Below, piece after piece: positions 57,526-64,000 of a stretch of DNA of 64,000 bases. A model generated the notes under the pieces. The model made no database searches and had not been told where the DNA came from. It saw nothing but the letters and a program-made list of their open reading frames with translations. The position numbers and the translations under genes are program-made. Origin of the DNA: Caulobacter ginsengisoli (lineage in GTDB: Bacteria > Pseudomonadota > Alphaproteobacteria > Caulobacterales > Caulobacteraceae); the NCBI RefSeq assembly GCF_030814835.1, contig NZ_JAUSVS010000013.1:1-64000 (forward strand), in the 5' to 3' direction. Numbering within the stretch: position 1 is the first letter of the stretch; each line of letters begins with the position of its first letter.

Positions 57526-58122
57526 ATGGCGATGCTGGACTGGATGTCGACGGAAAGCGGCCTGCGGCTGGACGGCGGCATCGTCGGCCTGCGGCCCCCC
57601 CGCATGTCCGATCACGCCGAATGGTCCCAGCTGCGCCACGAATCCCGCGCCTTCCTGCAGCCCTGGGAGCCGACCTGGGCCGAGGACGACCTGACCCGCC
57701 CGGCCTATCGCCGGCGGCTGGACGCCTGGCGGCGGGACATGGATCTGGGGCTGGCCTATCCCTTCTTCGTCTTCAACCGCGAGGACGACGCCCTGGTCGG
57801 CGGGGTCACCCTCTCCAACGTCCGGCGGGGTGTCGCCCAGACCGGCACGCTGGGCTACTGGGCCGGCCAGAAGTTCGCGCGGCGCGGCTATATCCTGGCG
57901 GGGGTGAAGGCAGTCAGCCGCTTCAGTTTCGGCGCCCTGGCCCTCTCGCGCCTGGAAGCGGCCTGCCTGAAAGCCAACGAACCCTCGGCCAACCTTCTGC
58001 TCAAAGCAGGGTTCACCGAAGAGGGATTTGCCAAGGCTTATTTGAAAATTAACGGCGTTTGGCGAGATCATCGTCTGTTCGGACTGATCTCCCGCGACCG
58101 TGCGCGAGACAGCGCCGAATAG
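57526..58122 (+). CDS. GNAT N-acetyltransferase (RimJ/RimL-like)
   Basis: A 198-residue acetyltransferase of the RimJ type. GGIVGLRPPRMSDHAEWSQLRHESRAFLQPWEPTW is the typical N-terminal segment, GTLGYWAGQKFARRGYILAG is the acetyl-CoA-binding loop with R/Q-x-x-G/A, and FSFGALALSRLEAACLKANEPSANLLLKAGF is the end of the fold. It would acetylate a protein N-terminus or small amine. ATG 57526 chosen, with ATG 57532 as alternative. Transcribed after the M16 gene. Confidence 0.9.
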   Translation: MAMLDWMSTESGLRLDGGIVGLRPPRMSDHAEWSQLRHESRAFLQPWEPTWAEDDLTRPAYRRRLDAWRRDMDLGLAYPFFVFNREDDALVGGVTLSNVRRGVAQTGTLGYWAGQKFARRGYILAGVKAVSRFSFGALALSRLEAACLKANEPSANLLLKAGFTEEGFAKAYLKINGVWRDHRLFGLISRDRARDSAE

Positions 58123-58154
58123 GGTGGCCGGTAAAACCGGTATCTGGTCCGGGA

Positions 58155-59825
58155 ATGGCGTCCTTCGGGAGTGAGCGCAGAGGCTGGGACGCGACCGCGA
58201 CGCTCGAGGCGTTGGGCGGCGCTGAAGTCGTGCTCTGGACCTGGGAGCCCGAGCTCGACCGCCTGCGCGTCTATGGCCCCGCCCGGTCGCTGGGCATGGG
58301 TCCGCTGGCCCCCGAATGCTCCTCCGCCGCCTTCCGCGCCCTGGCCCAGCCGCAAGATCGGGCCAGCGCCGACGACCTGTTGCGCATTCACGACCCCGGC
58401 ATGGAAATCGCCGTCCGCCTGCGCATGCGTGGCGGGCCGATCTGCGTCTGGCGCGGGGTCTGGCTGGAAGAGGGCGTGCGCGCCACCGGCCTGGCGGCGC
58501 TGGAAATGCGGTTCGCCGCCGCGGAGACCGATCCGCTGACCGGGCTGCTCGATCGCCGCAGCTTCATCACCCGGGCCCGCGAGCGCCTGCAGACGCCGGG
58601 CCGCCACGAACTGGTCGTCGCCGACCTGGACCGCCTGCGCCGCCTGAACGAGGCCCTGGGTCACGAGCGGGCCGACCTGGTGCTGGCCGCCCTGGGCTCG
58701 CGCCTGGCCGCCGCCTTCCCGGCCGGGGCCATCATGGCCCGGGTCGGTGAGGACGAGTTCGCCGTGCTGGCCGCCCCCGGCCGGAGCGACGCCGCCGAGA
58801 CCCTGCGCCTGGCGCTGGAACAGCCGCTGCGGGTCGCCGGCTTCGACATTCACCCCACCCTCTCGGTCGGCGCGGTCGACGTCGAGGGCGGCGAAGACGC
58901 GCCGGAAGCGGCCGAGATGCTGCGCCGGGCCGAACTGGCCGTGGAGAACGCCAAGGCCAATGGCGGCCGCGGCGGCGCCGCCGCCTATGGCCGGGCCATG
59001 GAAAGCGACGGCCTCTCGCGCCTGGCGCTCGAAGCCGATCTGCGCGGCGCCGTGGCCCGGGGCGAGATCGTGCCGTTCTTCCAGCCGATCGTGCGCCTCT
59101 CGACCGGCGCCCTGGCCGGGTTCGAGGCCCTCTGCCGCTGGCGCCACCCGCGCCGGGGCCTGCTGCCGCCCGACGAATTTTTGCCATTGGCCGAGGAGAT
59201 GGGGCTGATGAGCGAACTGGGGGCGCACATGATGCGCTCCTCGGCCCGCCAGCTGGCGGCCTGGCGCGACAGCCATGCCCTGGCCGGCGACTTCACGGTC
59301 AGCGTCAACCTCTCCACCGGCGAGATCCACCGCGACAACCTGGTCGAGGACATCACCGGCATCATCGCCAAATACAAGCTGCCGCCCAAGGTGCTCAAAC
59401 TGGAGATCACCGAGAGCGACATCATGCAGAACCCCGAGGCCGCGGCGAAAGTGCTGCAGCGCCTGCGCGCGGCGGGGGCCGGCCTGGCGCTGGACGACTT
59501 CGGAACGGGGTTCTCGTCGCTGAGCTACCTGACCCGCCTGCCGTTCGACACCCTGAAGATCGACCGCTATTTCGTGCGGACGATGAGCGTCAACGAGGGC
59601 TCGGCCACCATCGTCAAGTCGGTGATCCAGCTGGGCCAGGACCTCAACCTCGAGGTCGTCGCCGAGGGGGTCGAGAACGCGGTGATGGCCGGCGGGCTGA
59701 TGCAGCTGGGCTGCGACTACGGCCAGGGCTTCGGCTACGCCCCGCCGCTGTCGCCCCAGGAGGCCGAGGTCTATCTGAACGAAAGCTATGTGGACGGGGC
59801 GGCGCCGGTCCGCACCCGCGGCTAG
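58155..59825 (+). CDS. pdeA: GGDEF-EAL c-di-GMP phosphodiesterase, PdeA-like
   Basis: A 556-residue protein. About 1-120 is a PAS-like region (EVVLWTWEPELDRLRVYGPA). The GGDEF domain starts DPLTGLLDRRSFI and has G-E-D-E-F at 198-202 (VGEDEFAVL), a variant unable to make c-di-GMP but able to bind GTP in the Caulobacter homologue. The EAL domain is intact, with FEALCRWRHP (EAL 324-326), LKLEITESDIM, LDDFGTGFSSL and VVAEGVE. The protein ends VRTRG; a terminal Arg-Gly is needed for ClpXP turnover of Caulobacter PdeA. ATG 58155. Confidence 0.92.
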   Translation: MASFGSERRGWDATATLEALGGAEVVLWTWEPELDRLRVYGPARSLGMGPLAPECSSAAFRALAQPQDRASADDLLRIHDPGMEIAVRLRMRGGPICVWRGVWLEEGVRATGLAALEMRFAAAETDPLTGLLDRRSFITRARERLQTPGRHELVVADLDRLRRLNEALGHERADLVLAALGSRLAAAFPAGAIMARVGEDEFAVLAAPGRSDAAETLRLALEQPLRVAGFDIHPTLSVGAVDVEGGEDAPEAAEMLRRAELAVENAKANGGRGGAAAYGRAMESDGLSRLALEADLRGAVARGEIVPFFQPIVRLSTGALAGFEALCRWRHPRRGLLPPDEFLPLAEEMGLMSELGAHMMRSSARQLAAWRDSHALAGDFTVSVNLSTGEIHRDNLVEDITGIIAKYKLPPKVLKLEITESDIMQNPEAAAKVLQRLRAAGAGLALDDFGTGFSSLSYLTRLPFDTLKIDRYFVRTMSVNEGSATIVKSVIQLGQDLNLEVVAEGVENAVMAGGLMQLGCDYGQGFGYAPPLSPQEAEVYLNESYVDGAAPVRTRG

Positions 59826-60403
59826 GCGCGGCCTGCGCTGCCCGACAGCGCCCCGGCATTGACCCCCAACACGCCCAGCGCCCGCGACCACTTGTGCTCG
59901 TGGTCGTCGTCGAAGATCAGCGCCTCGTCGGGCTCGGCGACCAGCCAGACATTCTCACGCACCTCGCGCTCCAGCTGGCCAGGGCCCCAGCCGGCATAGC
60001 CCAGCGCCAGAAAGGCCTTCCGCGGCGCGCCGTCCTGCGCCAGGGCCTCGAGCACATCGCGCGAGGTGGTCAGGGCCAGGCCGTGGTTGATCGGCAGGGT
60101 GGCGCCCTCGCAGGCATAGTCGTCGGTGTGCAGCACGAAGCCGCGCTCGCGCTCGACCGGCCCGCCGACCAGCACCGCGTCCAGCCGGGTTGGCGTCGCG
60201 CCGTGGGTGTCGACGCCCAGCTTTTCCAGCAGGTCGGGGATGTTGAGGCCGTCGACGGGGCGGTTCACCGCCAGGCCCATGGCGTGCTCCTCGTCGTGAC
60301 GGCAGAGGTAGACCACCGCCCGCTCGAAGCGGTCGTCGCCGATGCCGGGCATGGCGATCAGCAGCTTGCCGGTCAGGAATTCGCCCTCGGTGGGATCGTG
60401 CAT
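59822..60403 (-). CDS. YqgE/AlgH family protein
   Basis: A 193-residue protein of the YqgE/AlgH family. LTGKLLIAMPGIGDDRFERAVVYLCRHDEEHAMGLAVNRP is the defining N-terminal block, followed by VLVGGPVERERGFVLHTDDY and FLALGYAGWGPGQLEREVRENVWL. The fold is known but the role is unclear (linked to alginate regulation in Pseudomonas). Its stop shares CTAG with the stop of the convergent pdeA gene. ATG 60403. Confidence 0.93.
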   Translation of the reverse strand: MHDPTEGEFLTGKLLIAMPGIGDDRFERAVVYLCRHDEEHAMGLAVNRPVDGLNIPDLLEKLGVDTHGATPTRLDAVLVGGPVERERGFVLHTDDYACEGATLPINHGLALTTSRDVLEALAQDGAPRKAFLALGYAGWGPGQLEREVRENVWLVAEPDEALIFDDDHEHKWSRALGVLGVNAGALSGSAGRA

Positions 60404-60518
60404 GGGGGAAAGATCGTTCCGGAAGTCGGCGCTTTCAAGTCAATGCTTGGCGAGGCGCGCCGATACGCCTATCTGGCGAGCGAAGTTCACCCATAACCGC
60501 CTATTCGAGGGACGATCC

Positions 60519-61001
60519 ATGACCATCAAAGTCGGCGACAAGCTGCCTGACGCCACCTTCATGACCTTCGGCTCCGAAGGCCCCAAGCCGATCACGGTCG
60601 ACGAACTGACCAAGGGCAAAACCGTCGCCCTGTTCGCCCTGCCGGGCGCCTTTACCCCGACCTGCTCGGCCAAGCACCTGCCGGGCTTCAAGGAAAAGGC
60701 CGCCGAGTTCCGCGCCAAGGGCGTGGATACGATCGCCTGCGTCTCGGTCAACGACGTGTTCGTGATGAAGGCCTGGGGCGCCGACCAGGGCGTCGGCGAC
60801 GACGTGCTGATGCTGGCCGACGGCAACGGCGACTTCACCAAGGCCGTGGGCCTGGAGATGGACGGCTCCAAGTTCGGCATGGGCACCCGCAGCCAGCGCT
60901 ACTCGATGGTCGTCAAGGACGGCGTCGTCGAGACCCTGAATGTCGAGCAGGGCGGCGAGTTCAAGGTCTCGTCGGCCGAGTACATGCTGGCGCAGGTCTA
61001 G
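60519..61001 (+). CDS. Peroxiredoxin (Prx5 type)
   Basis: A 160-residue thiol peroxidase. MTIKVGDKLPDATFMTFGSEGP is the N-terminal strand, FALPGAFTPTCSAKHLPGF contains the peroxidatic Cys (PTCSxxHxP), and SVNDVFVMKAWG the characteristic Prx5 motif. No resolving cysteine is evident, so it is probably a 1-Cys type reduced by glutathione or glutaredoxin. It is cytosolic and detoxifies peroxides. ATG 60519; a terminator follows 27 bases after the stop. Confidence 0.94.
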   Translation: MTIKVGDKLPDATFMTFGSEGPKPITVDELTKGKTVALFALPGAFTPTCSAKHLPGFKEKAAEFRAKGVDTIACVSVNDVFVMKAWGADQGVGDDVLMLADGNGDFTKAVGLEMDGSKFGMGTRSQRYSMVVKDGVVETLNVEQGGEFKVSSAEYMLAQV

Positions 61002-61028
61002 GCCGGGCGGACAGTTCGAGTTGGAGAG

Positions 61029-61053
61029 GGCGGGCCGGTTGGTCCGCCTTTTT
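61029..61053 (+). terminator. Intrinsic terminator after the peroxiredoxin gene
   Basis: A GC-rich hairpin (GGCGGGCC, loop GGTT, GGTCCGCC, with one G-T pair) followed by five T residues. It cleanly ends the peroxiredoxin transcript before the next gene at 61085. Confidence 0.8.
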
Positions 61054-61084
61054 CGTTTCCAAGGTCTGCTGTAGCCTTCAGCGC

Positions 61085-61609
61085 ATGAACCGGCGTCACG
61101 CAATCCTCTCGCTAGCGGCCCTTTCCTTTGCCCCGGCCGCCAGGGCCGGGACCTCCGTTGAGACGCTGGACCCGGAAATCGTCCGGGGCCTTGGGGTGTT
61201 CGAACGCTATGGCCGGACGCCGCCAACGGGCGATTCCATCATCTATCTCCATGGCGAGGCCGCTCACCACAGCACCATCGAATTCATGACCGTCGCCGCG
61301 CGAGACGCCGCCGGCCGCTGGACGATCAGCACCGTGGGCGAGGAACGGTCCGGGATGCTGGAGATCAAGCCCGGGAAGATCATGGACAAGACCGGGGTGC
61401 TGGCGGCAGGCGATGCTGAGGCGCTGGACGCGCTTCTGGCCTTGCCGGAACTCTATCAGGAACAGGATTCCATGCGTGAGCCGCCCGGCGGCGGCCTCAT
61501 GCGCATGATGGAAATCCACAGTCCCAACGGCCGGCTGGTCATCCGCTGGACCAACCGGCTCGGCGGCAAGGCCGGCGAGGTCGCGGTTCTCGTTCTCGAT
61601 CGCGTCTAA
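61085..61609 (+). CDS. Secreted protein of unknown function
   Basis: A 174-residue protein with an N-terminal signal peptide (MNRRHAILSLAALSFAPAARAG). The mature part has GRTPPTGDSIIYLHGEAAHHSTIEFMTVAARDAAGRWTIS and a C-terminal HSPNGRLVIRWTNRLGGKAGEVAVLVLDRV. Beta-rich; no motif identified. No cysteine pairs. The stop overlaps the convergent acyl-CoA dehydrogenase stop region by four bases. ATG 61085. Confidence 0.7.
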   Translation: MNRRHAILSLAALSFAPAARAGTSVETLDPEIVRGLGVFERYGRTPPTGDSIIYLHGEAAHHSTIEFMTVAARDAAGRWTISTVGEERSGMLEIKPGKIMDKTGVLAAGDAEALDALLALPELYQEQDSMREPPGGGLMRMMEIHSPNGRLVIRWTNRLGGKAGEVAVLVLDRV

Positions 61610-63279
61610 CCGGTGAAAGCTTCCAGAAGCTCCGCGCCCTGGGTGACCGCTGCGACCTGGGCTGGCGCGGCGGCCAGCACCTGGCCCGCATAGAACCGCG
61701 CCAGGGCCGCGTCGTCGCCCTTGGCCAGCAGCCAGCCGCCGATGACATCGCCCGCCAGCTTCAGGAAGGCCGTGGCCCCGGCCTGGGCGTCGGCGCTGCC
61801 CTTGCGCTCGGAGAGCCAGGCGGCGCAGGCCTCCAGGGCCTCGGCGCCGGCGGTGAGCGGCGCTTCCAGTTCGTGGCCCGCCGCGTCCCGGCGGATATCC
61901 GCCAGCAGGCCCTGCAGCGCCGCCCCGCCTCCAAGTGAGAGTTTGCGGCCGATCAGGTCCAGGGCCTGGATGCCGTTGGTGCCCTCATAGATCGGCAGGA
62001 TGCGGGCGTCGCGGTAGTGCTGGGCCGCGCCGGTCTCCTCGATGAAACCCATGCCGCCGTGGACCTGCACGCCGAGGCTGGCGGCCTCGACGCCCAGGTC
62101 GGTGGACCAGGCCTTGGCGATAGGGGTCAGGAACTCCTCGCGCAGTCTGGCCGCCTCGCGTTCGGCCGGGTCGGTCGCCAGCTGGCCCAGGTCCGCCGAC
62201 ACCGCCGTCATCAGGCAGATGGCCCGGGCCGCCTGGGTGCGGGCCTTGATGGTCATCAGCATGCGCCGCACGTCGGGATGGTCGAAGATGCGGGCGGGGT
62301 ATTCCGAGGCGAAGGTCGCCCGGCCCTGCCTGCGCTCCAGCGCGAAGGCCAGGGCCTGCTGGTAGGCCCGCTCCGCTATGCCGACCCCCTGAGCCCCGAC
62401 CTGAAGACGCGCGGCGTTCATCATGGTGAACATGTGGGCCAGGCCCTGGTTCTCCTGGCCGACCAGCTCGGCCTGGGCGCCCTCGAACAGCATCACGCAG
62501 GTGGGCGAGCCGTGGATGCCCAGCTTGTGCTCGATGGAGCCGGGGCGCAGGTCGTTGCGGCCCTTCAACGCTCCGTCCTCGCCGACCAGGGTCTTGGGAG
62601 CCAGGAACAGCGAAATCCCCTTCACCCCCGGCGGAGCGTCGGGCAGGCGGGCCAGCACCAGGTGGACGATGTTGTCGGCGGCGTCGTGGTCGCCCCAGGT
62701 GATGAAGATCTTCTGGCCGTCCAGCCGATAGCCGCCCTGGTCGTCGGGGGTGGCCCGGGTGGTGATGGCCGCCAGGTCCGAGCCGGCCTGCGGCTCGGTC
62801 AGGTTCATGGTGCCGGTCCATTCGCCGGAGACCAGGCGGGGCAGGTAGAGGGCCTTCTGTCGCGGCGTGCCATGCTCGGCCAGGGCCTCGATGGCCCCCT
62901 GGGTCAGCATGGGGCAGAGGCCAAAGGCCAGGCTGGCGGCCTGGATCATCTCGAAGACGGCGATCTCCAGCGCCTTGGGCAGGCCCTGGCCGCCGTGCTC
63001 GGGATCGGCCGACAGGCTGTTCCAGCCGCCGTCGCTGAACTGTTTGTAGGCCGCCGCGAAGCCGGGGGCGGCGGTAACCGCGCCGTTCTCATACCGCGCG
63101 CCCTGCAGGTCGCCGGCCCGGTTCAGCGGGGCGATGACGTCGGCGGCGAAATCGCCGGCCGCCTCCAGGATGGCCCGGGTTGTATCGGCGTCGGCGTCGG
63201 GAAACAGCTCGGCCAGGCGGTCATAGCCGGCGACAGTCAGGGCCGACATCAGGGCGTTCACGGGCGGGGCATAGGTCAT
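61606..63279 (-). CDS. Acyl-CoA dehydrogenase with C-terminal extension (DmdC-like)
   Basis: A 557-residue flavoprotein. GLCPMLTQGAIEALAEHGTPRQKALYLPRLVSGEWTGTMNLTEPQAGSDLAAITTRA is the FAD/acyl-CoA binding middle domain; the later VQVHGGMGFIEETGAAQHYRDARILPIYEGTNGIQALDLIGRK is the C-terminal helical signature of this family. The extra C-terminal 90 residues are seen in 3-methylmercaptopropionyl-CoA-type dehydrogenases. Substrate specificity is not readable. ATG 63279. Confidence 0.93.
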   Translation of the reverse strand: MTYAPPVNALMSALTVAGYDRLAELFPDADADTTRAILEAAGDFAADVIAPLNRAGDLQGARYENGAVTAAPGFAAAYKQFSDGGWNSLSADPEHGGQGLPKALEIAVFEMIQAASLAFGLCPMLTQGAIEALAEHGTPRQKALYLPRLVSGEWTGTMNLTEPQAGSDLAAITTRATPDDQGGYRLDGQKIFITWGDHDAADNIVHLVLARLPDAPPGVKGISLFLAPKTLVGEDGALKGRNDLRPGSIEHKLGIHGSPTCVMLFEGAQAELVGQENQGLAHMFTMMNAARLQVGAQGVGIAERAYQQALAFALERRQGRATFASEYPARIFDHPDVRRMLMTIKARTQAARAICLMTAVSADLGQLATDPAEREAARLREEFLTPIAKAWSTDLGVEAASLGVQVHGGMGFIEETGAAQHYRDARILPIYEGTNGIQALDLIGRKLSLGGGAALQGLLADIRRDAAGHELEAPLTAGAEALEACAAWLSERKGSADAQAGATAFLKLAGDVIGGWLLAKGDDAALARFYAGQVLAAAPAQVAAVTQGAELLEAFTG

Positions 63280-63364
63280 GGAACTCCTTTACCCGCCCCT
63301 TTTTCGCCGCGCGAGAGGGACTATGTTGCAACCGCAACATCCCCGACGACAGTTGAGGCCCATC

Positions 63365-63970
63365 ATGCGCCGTCTCGCCGCTCTCGCCCTGGCCTGCAGC
63401 CTCATCGTCGGCGGAACCGCGAGCGCAGCGCCCTCGACCAATCCGGCCGACATGCCGGCTGGCCAGTATGTGCTGGACAAGGAGCACGCCAGCCTCATCG
63501 CCCGGGTGCGTCATGAGGGGCTGGCTTTCTACACCGTGCGCCTCGACAAGTTCGACGCCAGCTTCAGCTACGACCCCAAGGCCCCCGAGGCCTCCAAAAT
63601 CAACGTCACGGTCGACGCCGCCTCGCTGGACAACGGCAACCCCAAGACCAGCGCCGAGTTCGCCCGCCAGTTCCTCGACGTCGACAAGAACCCGACCATC
63701 ACCTTCGTCTCCACCGCCATCGCGCGCGGCGAGGGCAATACGGGAACCATGACCGGCGACCTGACCTTCCGAGGGGTGACCAGGCCCGTGACCCTGGACG
63801 TGACCTTCGGCGGCTATACCTCCGGCATCCTGGGTCAGCGGGCCGGCTTCTCGGCGCGCGGCAAGTTCAAGCGCTCGGAGTTCGGCTCGACCTATATGCT
63901 CAACCCGCCCCTGGCCTTCGTCGACGACGAAGTCGAACTGGTCATCGAGGCCGAATTCACCAAGAAGTAG
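63365..63970 (+). CDS. YceI-family periplasmic protein
   Basis: A 201-residue secreted lipocalin-like protein that binds polyisoprenoids. Signal peptide MRRLAALALACSLIVGGTASA. The mature part has YVLDKEHASLIARVRHEGLAFYTVRLDKFDASFSYD and SAEFARQFLDVDKNPTITFVST, then LTFRGVTRPVTLDVTFGG and FSARGKFKRSEFG, all YceI signatures. ATG 63365 opens on the signal peptide. A cytochrome b561-like gene often partners YceI; a gene starts four bases later. Confidence 0.93.
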   Translation: MRRLAALALACSLIVGGTASAAPSTNPADMPAGQYVLDKEHASLIARVRHEGLAFYTVRLDKFDASFSYDPKAPEASKINVTVDAASLDNGNPKTSAEFARQFLDVDKNPTITFVSTAIARGEGNTGTMTGDLTFRGVTRPVTLDVTFGGYTSGILGQRAGFSARGKFKRSEFGSTYMLNPPLAFVDDEVELVIEAEFTKK

Positions 63971-63974
63971 GCGC

Positions 63975-64000
63975 ATGACCCAGACACGGTATTCGGGCGT
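63975..64000 (+). CDS. Start of a downstream gene, cut by window edge
   Basis: ATG at 63975 opens a frame reading MTQTRYSG to the window end, four bases after the yceI stop. The opening MTQTRYS is reminiscent of cytochrome b561 (YceJ), a frequent neighbour of yceI, but eight residues are not enough to assign it. Operon with yceI is likely from spacing. Confidence 0.35.

Noticed and set aside
58068..59891. A 607-codon minus-strand frame antisense to pdeA
   Set aside because: Composition-driven shadow; the plus-strand frame has the full GGDEF-EAL motif set.

Overview
The window reads as ordinary chromosome of a high-G+C alphaproteobacterium of the family Caulobacteraceae (Caulobacter/Phenylobacterium type). 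This is inferred from gene content and order: aroK-aroB next to xerD, carD and fdxA near a Suv3-like helicase, phaR divergent from phaAB, a ctaCDB-ctaG-ctaE oxidase cluster leading into thrC and an M16 peptidase, and a PdeA-like GGDEF-EAL protein beside YqgE/AlgH. Genes are densely packed, with many 4-base ATGA, GTGA or TTGA overlaps. I saw no rRNA, tRNA, CRISPR array or prophage.

Layout. 0-13 kb is mostly on the minus strand: the tail of an IS5-type transposase at the edge, glyoxalase-like protein, nitronate monooxygenase, GST, LprI-like protein, a CPBP protease (plus strand), two tandem paralogous membrane proteins of unknown function, accA, the ergothioneine pair egtB-egtD, a thioesterase with a malyl-CoA-lyase-like aldolase, and xerD with a secreted helical-repeat protein. 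13-16.5 kb (plus) holds aroK, aroB, a CorC-type protein and a single-domain response regulator. 16.5-22.2 kb (minus) holds a serine hydrolase, carD, fdxA, an S4-domain protein and a Suv3-like helicase, preceded by a low-G+C small membrane ORF. 22.5-25.7 kb (plus) runs from an SRPBCC protein through an Fe-S scaffold-like protein and yidD to thrS.

25.9-31.5 kb has HMG-CoA lyase, two polyprenyl-linked sugar transferases on opposite strands, small proteins and phaR. 31.7-33.7 kb carries phaA-phaB. 33.8-44.7 kb is mixed housekeeping: glyoxalase II, a SAM methyltransferase coupled to a P-II protein, a phospholipase D, metX-metW, SixA, pyrD and an orphan histidine kinase. 44.9-48.2 kb holds tldD and ggt. 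48.4-57.5 kb is the aa3 cytochrome oxidase structural and assembly cluster reading into thrC and an M16 peptidase. 57.5-64 kb has a GNAT enzyme, the PdeA-like phosphodiesterase, YqgE, a peroxiredoxin, an acyl-CoA dehydrogenase and a YceI protein.

The most unusual material is non-coding. Five nested palindromic elements of about 125-185 bp sit between genes. Two of them (25.74 and 29.46 kb) share one plan and keep an internal hairpin by compensatory base changes. Two others with identical 32-base arms bracket ggt. Among proteins, the most informative are the PdeA-like enzyme (GEDEF variant, intact EAL, terminal Arg-Gly), the tandem unknown membrane paralogs, and a possible 21-residue hydrophobic peptide gene at 30.2 kb.
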